Below, piece after piece: positions 36,963 to 46,590 of a stretch of DNA of 64,000 nucleotides (position 1 is its first letter; each line of letters starts with the position of its first letter). The position numbers and the translations under genes are program-made. This DNA comes from Variovorax sp. TBS-050B. GTDB taxonomy: Bacteria; Pseudomonadota; Gammaproteobacteria; Burkholderiales; Burkholderiaceae_C. The notes under the pieces are model-generated. The model was not told where the DNA came from, made no database searches, and was given only the letters and a program-made list of their open reading frames with translations. The DNA lies in the NCBI RefSeq assembly GCF_029893635.1, contig NZ_JARXYR010000002.1, positions 1,773,001 through 1,837,000 on the forward strand, in the 5' to 3' direction.

Positions 36963-38090
36963 ATGTCGTCCGAAGAAACCCTGCGCCGCTGGCGCCTGAT
37001 CCTCGGCCGCTATGCAGCGCAGCCGCTCGCGCAGACGCCGTTCTCGCCGAACGACTGGAAGCTCGACCAGGCGCTCGAATACCTCTACGGCCGCGAATAC
37101 GAAGGCCGCGGCCTCGCCAGGCCGGCCGGCGGCCCCGGCTCGCTCGATCCGAGCCAGCTGCGCGCGGTGGACTGGCTCAACCGCTCGCGCAAGCTGTTTC
37201 CGCAGGAGGTGTTCGAGCGCATGCAGACGCAGGCCATCGACCGCTACCAGCTCACCGAACTGCTCGCCGATCCGGCGGTGCTGCGCTCGCTCGACGCCAC
37301 GCCCGGGCTCGCCAAGGCGCTGCTCGGCATGCGCGGGCGGCTCTCGGGCCAGATGCGCGACGCGGTGCGCGAGGTGATCCAGAAGACGGTGGACGAGATC
37401 ACGCGCAAGCTCCGGAACGATTTCGTCAACGCGCTCGTCGGCCGGCGCAACCGCATGCGGCGTTCCCACATCCGCAGCGCGCAGAACTTCGACGCGCGCG
37501 CCACCATCGCGGCCAACCTGCGGCACTACGACGTCTCGCGCGGCCAGCTGGTGATCGAGCGCCCGCGCTTCAACGCGCGCGTGAAGCGCAACCTGCCCTG
37601 GGACGTGGTGCTGTGCGTGGACCAGAGCGGCTCGATGATGGATTCGGTGATCTACAGCGCGGTCATCGCCGGCATCATGAGTTCGCTGCCCGCGGTGCGC
37701 GTGAAGCTGGTGGTGTTCGACACCAGCGTGGTCGACCTCACGCACCTCGCGCACGACCCGGTCGAGGTGCTGCTGACGGTGCAGCTCGGCGGCGGCACCG
37801 ACATCGGCCGCGCGGTCGCGTACTGCGAGTCGCTGGTCGGCAATCCGCAGCGCACGGTGTTCGCGCTCATCAGCGACTTCATGGAAGGCGCCGCGCCCGG
37901 GCCGCTCGTGGCCGCGGTGCAGCGCATGGCACAGGCGCGCGTCACGCTGCTCGGGCTGGCCGCGCTCGACGAGTCGGCCAACCCCGTCTACGACCGCCAG
38001 ATGGCGCAGCGGCTCGCGAACCACGGCATGCACGTGGCGGCGCTCACGCCCACGCATTTCGCGCACTGGCTCGCCGAGGTCATGAACTGA
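36963..38090 (+). CDS. VWA domain protein (YehP-like)
   Basis: A 375-residue cytoplasmic protein. The N-terminal 200 residues are helical ('FSPNDWKLDQALEYLYGREYEG'). The VWA domain starts near residue 212 with an intact metal-ion-dependent adhesion site: D220-Q-S222-G-S224 in 'VVLCVDQSGSMMDS', T279 in 'QLGGGTDIGRA' and 'ALISDFMEG'. It should bind a divalent metal and a protein partner, most likely the MoxR ATPase encoded at 46587, as in other MoxR-VWA pairs. It is the first gene of a seven-gene co-directional cluster and overlaps the SWIM gene by one base (TGATG). E. coli YehP is the nearest named equivalent I recognise. Confidence 0.85.
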   Translation: MSSEETLRRWRLILGRYAAQPLAQTPFSPNDWKLDQALEYLYGREYEGRGLARPAGGPGSLDPSQLRAVDWLNRSRKLFPQEVFERMQTQAIDRYQLTELLADPAVLRSLDATPGLAKALLGMRGRLSGQMRDAVREVIQKTVDEITRKLRNDFVNALVGRRNRMRRSHIRSAQNFDARATIAANLRHYDVSRGQLVIERPRFNARVKRNLPWDVVLCVDQSGSMMDSVIYSAVIAGIMSSLPAVRVKLVVFDTSVVDLTHLAHDPVEVLLTVQLGGGTDIGRAVAYCESLVGNPQRTVFALISDFMEGAAPGPLVAAVQRMAQARVTLLGLAALDESANPVYDRQMAQRLANHGMHVAALTPTHFAHWLAEVMN

Positions 38091-40147
38091 TGGCCTGGCA
38101 CGACGGCTACCGTGCCTACGACGACGACACGCTCGCCGCGCTCGCGAACCCCGGCCTGCTGCGCCGCGCGGCCAAGGACGTGGAAGCCGGCAAGCTCGCA
38201 TGGGCCGAGCAGGGCGCCGACGGCGGCGTGATCGCGGCCGACGGCCAGCGCGTGCAGCTCGATGCGCGCGGGCCGCAGCAGGCGCGCTGCGACTGTCCCG
38301 CGCCCGGCATCTGCAAGCACATCCTCGGCGCGGCGCTGTGGCTGCGTGCGCTGCCGCCCGCGGCAGCGGCCGGGACCGCGGAGGCGGACCCGGCGCCGGC
38401 CGCCGCGGCGCCCGACCCGCTGGCCGAGATCCTCGCGCTCGACGCGGCGGCGCTCTTCAAGGCCGCGGGCGTGGCCGCGGTGCGCCGCGCGGCGGCCGCT
38501 TCCACCGACGCGATCGAGTGGCGGCTGCAGGGCGCGGCGCTGGTGATGGAACTGCCCGAGCTCGGCGCGGCCTGCCGCTGGGTGGCGGGCGCGGGCTTTG
38601 CGGGCATGGTGTCCGAGGTGGCGGCCGCGGAGCGCAAGGCGGTGCATCTCATGGCCATCGCCGCGCTGCGGCGTGCGCAGGGCCGGCCGCTCGACTGGCC
38701 CGAGGCCGCGCGTCCCGCGCCGGTGCCGGAAGACGGCGCGCGCCTCGGCGAGCGCGAGCGCGCGTTCCTGCGCCAGGTCGAATCGATGCTCGACGAGCTG
38801 CTGTCGGGCGGTCTCTCGCACGTCAGCGAGCTGACCTCGGCGCGGCTGCTCGCGCTCAACATGTCGGCGCGCGGCGAAGGCCTGCCGCGGCTCGCGGCGC
38901 TGCTGCGCAACCTCGGCGGCACGGTCGACCTGCTGGTGCGGCGCGACCACCGCGCGGAAGAGCGCGATGCCTTCGCGCAGATGGCCCGCATCCACGCCCT
39001 GTGCGCGGCACTGGGCACGGCGCAGGGTGAACTGGCCGCGGCCCTGCGCGGCCGCCTGCGGCGCGACTTCGACGCATCGGCCGCGCTCGAACTGCTGCCG
39101 CTCGGCGCCCACTGGTGGCAGACCCGCGGCGGCGCGCGCGGCCTCACGCTCGCGTTCTGGGACGTGGCGGGCGAGCGCCTGCTGCAGGCCACGCTCGCCC
39201 GGCCCGACGGCAGCGACGCGAGCTTCACGCGCCAGGGCGCCTGGACCGCGCATTCGCTCTGGCCCGGCGTCGGCACGGCCCAGCAGGTCTGCGCCGGCGC
39301 CCTGCGGCTCGACGGGCCGCGGCTCGCCGACGACGGCCGCCTCGCGCTCGCGGGTGCCACGCGCGCGCAGCCGCTGCCGATGTGGGCGGCCGGCGATGCG
39401 CGGCTCGCGCGGCTCGGCTGCGGCCGCTGGGCCGAGTTGGGCGAGCGCCTGCGCGACGCCACCGGCCTGGCCGCCGAAACCTTTGACGCGGTGCTGCTGC
39501 GGCCCGCCGACACGCGCGCGCCGGTGCTCGACGAGGTGCGGCAGCGGCTCGACTGGTGGCTGCAGGACGGCGACGGCCAGTGGCTGCGGCTCGGCATTCC
39601 CGTGGGGCCCGAACACCGCCAGCGCATCGAGAACCTCGACCGCTTCGCCGCGCGGCGCGCGCCGGTGCATGCGGTGCTGGTGCGCATCGAGCGCTCGGCC
39701 GCGCGCACCGAGCTGATGCCGGTCGCCGTGCTCGGCAGCGGCGCCGGCGGGCGGCTGCAGGTGGTGTCGCTCGACTTCGCCGACGAGCCGCGCGCCGCCA
39801 CCTCGCTCGCGAACCGCATCCTGCGGCTGTTCGAGGCGCGCCAGCAGCAGCGCCAGGCGCCGCCGGCGGCCGCGCCCTCGCTGCTCGCGCGGCTGCTCGG
39901 TCCCGTGGCCGACGTGGCCGAGGCCCAGGCCGCCACCGGCCGCATGGCGCTCACGCTGCCGCAGCGGCAGCGCCTGCAGGAGGCGCTGGACCGCGCCGCC
40001 TCGGTCGGCCTCGATGCGCTCGCGCAGGCACTGCGCGCGCACCTCGCGGCCCCCGCGCCCGGTGCGCTGCTGCGGCTGGGCTATCTGTGCGAGCTGCTCG
40101 CCGAGCTCGACGGCCTGCCGGAGCGCCGCACACCGCAGGCCGCATGA
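38090..40147 (+). CDS. SWIM zinc finger protein (YehQ-like)
   Basis: A 685-residue protein. The SWIM motif CxCx5CxH is formed by C67, C69, C75 and H77 in 'QQARCDCPAPGICKHILGAALWL' and should bind zinc and, by family precedent, nucleic acid or protein. The rest is helical and Ala/Arg/Leu-rich, with no recognised enzyme motif; 'RAFLRQVESMLDELLSGGLSHVSELTSARL' resembles the conserved core of YehQ-type proteins. It starts within the VWA stop codon, so the two are co-translated. It is followed by 59 bases with AGGAGAGA before the DUF4132 gene. Confidence 0.83.
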   Translation: MAWHDGYRAYDDDTLAALANPGLLRRAAKDVEAGKLAWAEQGADGGVIAADGQRVQLDARGPQQARCDCPAPGICKHILGAALWLRALPPAAAAGTAEADPAPAAAAPDPLAEILALDAAALFKAAGVAAVRRAAAASTDAIEWRLQGAALVMELPELGAACRWVAGAGFAGMVSEVAAAERKAVHLMAIAALRRAQGRPLDWPEAARPAPVPEDGARLGERERAFLRQVESMLDELLSGGLSHVSELTSARLLALNMSARGEGLPRLAALLRNLGGTVDLLVRRDHRAEERDAFAQMARIHALCAALGTAQGELAAALRGRLRRDFDASAALELLPLGAHWWQTRGGARGLTLAFWDVAGERLLQATLARPDGSDASFTRQGAWTAHSLWPGVGTAQQVCAGALRLDGPRLADDGRLALAGATRAQPLPMWAAGDARLARLGCGRWAELGERLRDATGLAAETFDAVLLRPADTRAPVLDEVRQRLDWWLQDGDGQWLRLGIPVGPEHRQRIENLDRFAARRAPVHAVLVRIERSAARTELMPVAVLGSGAGGRLQVVSLDFADEPRAATSLANRILRLFEARQQQRQAPPAAAPSLLARLLGPVADVAEAQAATGRMALTLPQRQRLQEALDRAASVGLDALAQALRAHLAAPAPGALLRLGYLCELLAELDGLPERRTPQAA

Positions 40148-40206
40148 GCGTGAAGAACGTCACGCTGCGCTGACACAATCGCCGCTCGCTTTCAGGAGAG
40201 AGAAGC

Positions 40207-43200
40207 ATGGGTTTTCTGGACAGGATCTTGGGGGCCGTCACCGGCCATGCAGGCACCGCCGCGAGCGGACTCACGCGCGAGCAGGCGCAGTTTCTGCGGC
40301 AGGCGTTCGAGGGCTTCGAGAAGGCGGGCAAGGAACTGCCCGAGAAGGCCGCCGCCTTCGTCATCGAAGGCACGCAGGAGACGGTGCTGCTCGACCTGCA
40401 GGGCGCCCAGGCCTTCGAGCCGGGCCAGCTGCTCGGCAACCCGGGCCGGCTGCGCTGGGCCTTCAGCAACTACCAGAACAAGCCGCTGCAGAAGACCGGC
40501 GAGGCGAGCCTCAAGGCGCGTGCGCAGTTCTACGCCAGCATCGACGCCAAGGCGCCGCCGCTCGACGTGCTGGTGCGGCTCGGCAAGCTGCTCGCGGCGG
40601 CCGATGGCGGCCAGTCGCTCGAGCACCCCGGTGCGCCCATGCCGGACTGGCTGCAGTACCTCGTCAACGACGCGGTGTACGCGAGCTTCAACCAGGGCCA
40701 CGGCAAGGAGATCGACCTGGCCAGGGAGCGTCCCGCGTGGACGGTGCGGCTGTTCGCGGCGCTGCTCGCGCACGAGGGGCTCGACCCCGACCTCGCGCTG
40801 CAGCTCGTGTTCGAACGCAAGAACCTCGACAGCTGGTACCACGACCGCCTCGACGGCGTGCTCAAGGCCGAGGCCGTGGGCGCGTACATGCGCGAGCGGC
40901 CCGCGGCGGCCGAAGCCCTGCCCGCGCAGCTCTCGGCCGCGGGCCGCGTGCTGCTCGCGAAGCGGCTCGGCACCGACCGCGCGCTGCAGAACGACTTCGC
41001 GCCGCTGTTCGTGCGACTCGCGCTCGACGGCGGCAAGACGGTGCGCGCCGAGGCCGCGCCGCACCTGGAGGGCATCGAGGAGGCGCGCCGCCTCGAACTG
41101 CTCGCGCAGTCGCTCCGGCAGGGCGACGGCACCCAGCGCACCCAGGCCGCGGAACTGATCGCGCGGCTGCCCGGCGATGCGGCACGCGCGCTGCTGGCCG
41201 GGGCGCTCGAATCGGAGACGAGCAAGGCGGTGCAGCAGGCGATCCGCGCGGCGCTTTCGCGGCTCGATGCGGCCGGCGACGCAGGTGCGCTCGAACTGCC
41301 CGAGCCGCCGGCCTGGCAGGCCTTCGAGGACGTGGCGCTCGGCGACGAGGTGCTGCAGCTGCTGATCGCGAACCGCGTCGAACTGCTCGAGAAATACCGG
41401 CTCGAGGCCGAAGCCGAGATCGAGGAGAACAAGACCGGCAAGCACAAGTACAACTGGCGCCAGCAGAGTTATGCGCGCCACCGGAAGCTCGGCGACGACG
41501 ACATGCGCATCGCGCTGCGCGTGCTCAACGGCGAGGGCAGCAAGCACGACCACAACCGCGTGCGCAGCGGCGAGCTGCAGCAGACCGTCGCCTACGGCGG
41601 GCGGCTCCATGCGCATCCGGCGTTCGGCATCACGCACCTGCTGCGCTGGCTCGCGCTCTCGCGCCACTGGCACAGCTTCTGGTTCGACGACGGCTTCCAC
41701 AAGTGGCTCGGCCGGCAGCCCGCGGGCGCGGTCGACCTGCGCGCGATCGCCGAGCTGCTGCAGCGCTCGGGCATGCCGATCGACGACGTGGCGTACAGCG
41801 CGCTCGTGCAGTACTGGAACCGCCCCTCGGCCGTCGACCTGCTGCCGGCCGACCGCGTCTGGCCCTTCTTCGCCGAGCATCCGGAATACATCGACGAGGG
41901 CCTGGGCCTCGCGGCGCCGCCGAAGCGCGAGGGCCGGCGCAGCGCGCTCGACCTCGGCGAAACGCTGCGCACGATCGCCGTCTTTCCGACCGTGCAGGCG
42001 CGCTGGCTGCCGCGCGTGATGGAGCTCGCGCTCGGCGAGGGCAAGACCCACCGCGCGGCGGCGCAGAAGGCGCTCGCGCGATTGCCCGACATCGGCCGGC
42101 GCGTGGTGGAGTCGCTCGCCTCGACCAGGAGCGAGGTGCGCATCGAGGCCGCCAACTGGCTCGTCGATCTGAAGCATGCCGAGGCGCTTCCCGCGCTCAC
42201 CCAGGCGCTCGAGAAGGAAACCCGCGAGCCGGTGCGCGCCGCCTACCTCACCGCGCTCGAGGCGCTCGGCGACGACATCTCGCCGCGGCTCGCGCCCGCG
42301 ATCCTGCTGGCCGAGGCGAAGAAGGGCCTGAAGGCCAGGCCCCCGGCGGGGCTGGCATGGTTCGCGCTCGATGCGCTGCCCGCCTGCCGCTGGCAGGACG
42401 GCAGCGCGGTCGAGCCCGAGATCCTGCGCTGGTGGGTGGTGCTCGCCTGCAAGCTCAAGGAACCCGGCGGCAACGGGCTGCTCACGCGCTACCTCGGCCT
42501 GCTCGACGCCGCGAGCCGGCAGGCGCTCGGCAGCCTGGTGCTGCGCCAGTTCATCGCGCAGGACACGCGCCATCCCTCGCTCGACGAAGGCATCGCGCAT
42601 GCCAACGCGGTGGCGCCGCAGCGCTACCAGGGCAACCAGCAGCGCTACCAGAACGCCAAGCCCGAGCACAGGCAGTACTACGAGACCGACTTCCAGAAGA
42701 CCCAGGAACAGGTCTTCGAGGAATGCAAGCGCGAGAAGATGGGCGAATACCTCGGCAGCGCGATCGGCGAGAAGGGCATCCTCGCGCTCGCCGCCCATGC
42801 GCCGGGCCACGAGGTGGTGGCGCTGCTGCAGCAGTACATGCGCGACCACTACCAGCGCCGCGCGCAGATCGAGGCCATGCTCGAAGGCGTGGCCGCGGGC
42901 AACGACCCGGTGGTGATCCAGCTGCTGCTCGGCGTCTCGCGGCGCTACCGCACCGCCTCCGTGCAGGAGAAGGCGCGCCAGCTGGTGCAGCAGATCGCCG
43001 ACCGCAACGGCTGGACGCAGGACCAGCTCGCCGACCGCACCATTCCCACCGCCGGCCTGGACGACGGCGGCCGGCTCGAGCTCGCATACGGCGAGCGCAT
43101 CTTCACCATGGTGCTCGACGCCGCGATGAAGCCCGAGCTGCGCAACCCCGAGGGCAAGGTCGTGAAGGCGCTGCCCGAGCCGCGGCAGAACGACGATCCC

Positions 43201-44016
43201 GCGCTCATCAAGGAAGCCAAGGCGCAGTTCGCCACGAGCAGGAAGGAGCTCAAGCAGGTCATCGACATGCAGGCCGCGCGCCTGTTCGAGGCCATGTGCA
43301 CCGGCCGCACCTGGCCGCAGGCCGAATGGCGCGAGTACCTGCACCGGCACCCCATCGCCGGCCGGCTGGTCCAGCGGCTGGTGTGGCTCGAACTCGATGC
43401 CGAGGGCGCGGTGCGCCGCAGCTTCCGGCCGACCGAGGACGGCAGCCTGATCGACACGCAGGACGACGAGGTCGAACCGGCCGGCGACAGCCTGCTGCGC
43501 CTCGGCCATGCCTCGCTGGTCGATGCCGACGCGGCCGCGGCCTGGAACCGCCACTTCAAGGACTACAAGCTCGCGCCGCTGTTCGCGCAGATGACGCGCC
43601 AGCCGCCGGCGGTGGCCTTCACCGACGACAAGGGCCGCGCCGTGACCGAGATCAGCGACCGCCTCGGCTGGGTCAGCGACAGCTTCACGCTGCGCGGCAG
43701 CTTCGCGAAGCTCGGCTACCAGCGCGCGCAGGCCGAGGACGGCGGCTTCTTCTACCAGTACACCAAGGACTTCGCGTCGGCCGGCGTGCGCGTGGCGATC
43801 GAGTTCTCGGGCAACACGCTGCCCGAGGAGAACGTGCCCGCCGCGCTCAAGACGTTGAGCTTCGAGGACACGAAGGCGCGCGGCTACGACAACCGCGCGC
43901 TGCCGCTCGCCAAGGTGCCGCCGGTGCTGCTGGCCGAGGCCTACGCCGACTATCTCGCGGTGGCCGAGGCCTGCGCGGGCTTCGATGCGGGATGGGAAAA
44001 GAAGATGCCCTGGTAG
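40207..44016 (+). CDS. DUF4132 domain protein (YehI/MolR-like)
   Basis: A 1269-residue cytoplasmic protein. HEAT-like helical repeats are seen at about residues 300-365 ('TQRTQAAELIARLPGDAARALL') and 615-700 ('AQKALARLPDIGRRVVESLA', 'EVRIEAANWLVDLKHAEALP'). The C-terminal 250 residues carry the DUF4132 domain ('LRLGHASLVDADAAAAWNRHFKDYKLAPLFAQ', 'YDNRALPLAKVPPVLLAEAYADY'). No catalytic motif is obvious to me. The size and repeats suggest a scaffold. E. coli YehI, encoded beside yehLMPQ, has the same architecture, which ties this gene to the VWA, SWIM, MoxR and DUF5682 genes here. Confidence 0.85.
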   Translation: MGFLDRILGAVTGHAGTAASGLTREQAQFLRQAFEGFEKAGKELPEKAAAFVIEGTQETVLLDLQGAQAFEPGQLLGNPGRLRWAFSNYQNKPLQKTGEASLKARAQFYASIDAKAPPLDVLVRLGKLLAAADGGQSLEHPGAPMPDWLQYLVNDAVYASFNQGHGKEIDLARERPAWTVRLFAALLAHEGLDPDLALQLVFERKNLDSWYHDRLDGVLKAEAVGAYMRERPAAAEALPAQLSAAGRVLLAKRLGTDRALQNDFAPLFVRLALDGGKTVRAEAAPHLEGIEEARRLELLAQSLRQGDGTQRTQAAELIARLPGDAARALLAGALESETSKAVQQAIRAALSRLDAAGDAGALELPEPPAWQAFEDVALGDEVLQLLIANRVELLEKYRLEAEAEIEENKTGKHKYNWRQQSYARHRKLGDDDMRIALRVLNGEGSKHDHNRVRSGELQQTVAYGGRLHAHPAFGITHLLRWLALSRHWHSFWFDDGFHKWLGRQPAGAVDLRAIAELLQRSGMPIDDVAYSALVQYWNRPSAVDLLPADRVWPFFAEHPEYIDEGLGLAAPPKREGRRSALDLGETLRTIAVFPTVQARWLPRVMELALGEGKTHRAAAQKALARLPDIGRRVVESLASTRSEVRIEAANWLVDLKHAEALPALTQALEKETREPVRAAYLTALEALGDDISPRLAPAILLAEAKKGLKARPPAGLAWFALDALPACRWQDGSAVEPEILRWWVVLACKLKEPGGNGLLTRYLGLLDAASRQALGSLVLRQFIAQDTRHPSLDEGIAHANAVAPQRYQGNQQRYQNAKPEHRQYYETDFQKTQEQVFEECKREKMGEYLGSAIGEKGILALAAHAPGHEVVALLQQYMRDHYQRRAQIEAMLEGVAAGNDPVVIQLLLGVSRRYRTASVQEKARQLVQQIADRNGWTQDQLADRTIPTAGLDDGGRLELAYGERIFTMVLDAAMKPELRNPEGKVVKALPEPRQNDDPALIKEAKAQFATSRKELKQVIDMQAARLFEAMCTGRTWPQAEWREYLHRHPIAGRLVQRLVWLELDAEGAVRRSFRPTEDGSLIDTQDDEVEPAGDSLLRLGHASLVDADAAAAWNRHFKDYKLAPLFAQMTRQPPAVAFTDDKGRAVTEISDRLGWVSDSFTLRGSFAKLGYQRAQAEDGGFFYQYTKDFASAGVRVAIEFSGNTLPEENVPAALKTLSFEDTKARGYDNRALPLAKVPPVLLAEAYADYLAVAEACAGFDAGWEKKMPW

Positions 44017-44095
44017 TCATGCTTTCGCATTACAGGGCCGTGGCGCCGCGTCCGCGCGAAAATGCAGGCGCCTTTCCGCCACGAAAAAAGAAAGC

Positions 44096-44737
44096 ATGAT
44101 CCGTCACCGCTCAGGCGACGACGCTATACGCATGGCCCTCACTCTCGACCCCGAAGACACGCGCGCGCGCATCCACGACCTCGTGTGGTGCGGCTTCCAT
44201 CCCGACGCCGATGTCGAGTGGATGATCGCCGACGAGTACCTCGATCCCGACGAACTCACGGCCGAGGACCGCGCGTGGATCAAGGCCGAGGCGGCGCAGG
44301 CCTGTGCCGCGAAGCGCGCGGCCGAGGCGGCATGGCCCGCGCAGACCGAGTACGACCGGCTCGAGGCGGTGTTCGCGCAGCTGCGCAGCGAGAAGATCAT
44401 CGCCCTGCACCGCGCGGGCAACACGCTCGCCGACGGCCATGACGACGTGCGCGAGCAATGGCGCGCCGCCGGCCGCATGGAATCGGGCATCCGCGGCTGC
44501 TGCTTCTACCATTCGCAGGACCTCGACGCGGCGGTGCGCACCGGCCGGCTCTACCTCGCGTTCAGCGGCGGCATGATCCCCGAGATCGAGCAGCGCGAAG
44601 CCAACACCGTCGCGGTCGGCCGGCGCATCGTCGAGCTGCTGCGCGCGGCCGGCTTCGAGGCCAACTGGAGCGGCAACATCAACGAGCGCATCGAGGCCGA
44701 CCTCGGCCAGTGGCGCAAGCGAGGCCCCTCGGTGTGA
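44096..44737 (+). CDS. DUF6891 domain protein
   Basis: A 213-residue cytoplasmic protein of unknown function. Recognisable segments are 'ARIHDLVWCGFHPDADVEWMIADEYL', 'EYDRLEAVFAQLRSEKIIALHRAGNTLADGHDDV', 'GIRGCCFYHSQDLDAAVRTGRLYLAFS' and 'VGRRIVELLRAAGFEANWSGNINERIE'. The GCCFYHSQD...LYLAFS core is shared with DUF6891 proteins. The ATG at 44096 is used; an in-frame ATG at 44132 is also possible. It sits 79 bases after the DUF4132 gene and its stop overlaps the GTG of the next gene (GTGA), placing it in the cluster although the E. coli yeh set has no obvious counterpart. Confidence 0.75.
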   Translation: MIRHRSGDDAIRMALTLDPEDTRARIHDLVWCGFHPDADVEWMIADEYLDPDELTAEDRAWIKAEAAQACAAKRAAEAAWPAQTEYDRLEAVFAQLRSEKIIALHRAGNTLADGHDDVREQWRAAGRMESGIRGCCFYHSQDLDAAVRTGRLYLAFSGGMIPEIEQREANTVAVGRRIVELLRAAGFEANWSGNINERIEADLGQWRKRGPSV

Positions 44738-46590
44738 GCGCCCGGGCCTGGCAGCCGCCGCGCCGGATCGATGCGATCGATTTCTGGCTCCGCGCCCGGC
44801 TGCTGGCCACCGCCCATGCGCTGCGCGAGGCGCTCGGTCCCTCCGCGCGGCGCTGGCCCGCCGGCGCGCAGGCATCGCTGGCCGATGCACCCGTGCTCGC
44901 GCAGCACCGCAGCCCGCTCTGGTCCGACGGGCGCGCGGATGAATTCCCTCTCGTCGCCGGCAAGGTGCAGAACCTGCGCGTGGCGCGCCGCGCCTTCGAT
45001 GCGGTCGAGGTGCCGGCGGGCGAGCTGATGAGCTTCTGGCGCCAGCTCGGGCGGCCGAGCGCGTCGCGCGGCTTCGTCGAAGGCCGCGAGCTGCGCGGGG
45101 GCTGCGTGGTGCCGACGCGCGCGGGCGGCCTGTGCCAGCTGTCGAACGCACTGGCCACGGTGGCGGCGCGTGCCGGCTTCGAACTCGTGGAGCGCCACGG
45201 GCACACCGCGCGCATCGAGCAGGCCGCGCCGTCCGAGAGCGACGCCGTCGATGCGACGGTGTTCTGGAACTACGTCGACCTGAAGATCCGCGCACCGCAG
45301 GCCTGGCGCCTCGAAGTGGCGCTGAGCTCCACGGAGCTCGTGCTGCGCATTCGCGGGCGCCTGCCGCCGCAGCAGCCGCAGCGACCGCGGCCGCTGCGGC
45401 GGCACGGCGCCGCGGACCCGATGCCGCCGGTGGCGCGCGGCTGCCTGAGCTGCGCGCAGACGGACTGCTTTCGCCACCGCGCGCCGGCGGACGCGGCGCA
45501 GGCCGGGCGCACCGCCGTGCTGCTCGACACGGCCTCCACGCCCGAGTTCGCGCGCTACCTCGAGACCCACCATGCGCGCGCCGACCGCTTGCTCGCCACG
45601 CCCGTGCGCCTCGCGTTCTGGCGCTCTGCGCCGGGCGGCAGCGGGCCGCGCGACGCGGCCGCATCGACCGTGCAGGCGCCGCGCCTGGCCCGTGTGCGCC
45701 GCGCACTCTGGCAGCGGCTCTGGGCGCGCCATGCGGGCGGCCGCCGCCAGGCCAGCCTGATCGACGGCCAGCGCTGGATCGCGCACGCCCTGGCCGCGCG
45801 GCTGGCGCCGGACCACACGCACCTGGTGGTCGACCAGGCGCTGCTGCCGCACCTGCAGCGCATCGGCGCCCTCGACGGCCGCCGGCTCACCGTGCTGGCC
45901 GCTGCGCTGCCGATGGCCGAGATCGAACGGCGGCTCGACGCGGCGGCGCGGCGCTGGCCCGCCGATCCGACGCTGCGCGACTTCCGCGCCGATGCCGCGC
46001 TGGTGCAAGCCGAGGCGCTCGCGCTCGCGCGGGCGGAGGCGATCGTCACGCCGCATGCGGAGGTGCTGCGCCACCTGGCGCGCGTGGCACCGCAGGCGGC
46101 GCTGCAGCGGCTCGAATGGCATCGGCCCGAGGCCGCCGCCGCGCCCGCGGCTCGCGACGAGCCGCCGCTGGTCGTCTTCGCCGCCAGCGCGCTCGCACGC
46201 AAGGGTGCGCGCGAACTGGCCGCGGCGCTGCAGGGCCTGCGCTGCCGGCTGCGCGTGCTCGGCAGCCCGCCAGAGGACGCCAGGCTGTGGCAGGGCCTGG
46301 CGCAGGTCGAGCACATGCACTGGCGCGGCGAGCGGCTGCTGCAGGGCGCGGCGGTGGCCGTGCTGCCGGCCCACGTCGAGCATGCGCCGCGCGCGCTGCT
46401 GCGTGCGCTCGCCGCGGGCGTGCCGGTCGTGGCCTCGACCGCCTGCGGCCTCTCGGGGCTCGCGGGCGTCCAAGAGGTCGCGCCGGGCGACGTGGCGGGC
46501 CTGCGCGCCGCGCTGCTGCAGGCGCTGCCGTCCGCGCCGCGGGCTACGATCGCCGGCGCGCCAGCCACCGAAGCCATCCGACCCTCATGA
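44734..46590 (+). CDS. VanW domain fused to a GT-B glycosyltransferase-like domain
   Basis: A 618-residue protein starting at GTG 44734. The VanW domain spans about residues 70-210: 'VPAGELMSFWRQLGRPSASRGFVEGREL', 'GGLCQLSNALATVAARAGFELVERHGHT' and 'DATVFWNYVDLKIRA'. A short Cys segment follows ('CLSCAQTDCFRH', near 235). Residues about 345-618 look like a GT-B glycosyltransferase: 'LVVDQALLPHLQRIGALDGRRL', 'VVFAASALARKGARELAAAL', and a C-terminal 'RALAAGVPVVASTACGLSGL'. No signal peptide is seen. Both ends overlap neighbouring genes by four bases, so it is produced in step with the DUF6891 and MoxR proteins. Its role with them is unknown. Confidence 0.75.
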   Translation: MSARAWQPPRRIDAIDFWLRARLLATAHALREALGPSARRWPAGAQASLADAPVLAQHRSPLWSDGRADEFPLVAGKVQNLRVARRAFDAVEVPAGELMSFWRQLGRPSASRGFVEGRELRGGCVVPTRAGGLCQLSNALATVAARAGFELVERHGHTARIEQAAPSESDAVDATVFWNYVDLKIRAPQAWRLEVALSSTELVLRIRGRLPPQQPQRPRPLRRHGAADPMPPVARGCLSCAQTDCFRHRAPADAAQAGRTAVLLDTASTPEFARYLETHHARADRLLATPVRLAFWRSAPGGSGPRDAAASTVQAPRLARVRRALWQRLWARHAGGRRQASLIDGQRWIAHALAARLAPDHTHLVVDQALLPHLQRIGALDGRRLTVLAAALPMAEIERRLDAAARRWPADPTLRDFRADAALVQAEALALARAEAIVTPHAEVLRHLARVAPQAALQRLEWHRPEAAAAPAARDEPPLVVFAASALARKGARELAAALQGLRCRLRVLGSPPEDARLWQGLAQVEHMHWRGERLLQGAAVAVLPAHVEHAPRALLRALAAGVPVVASTACGLSGLAGVQEVAPGDVAGLRAALLQALPSAPRATIAGAPATEAIRPS

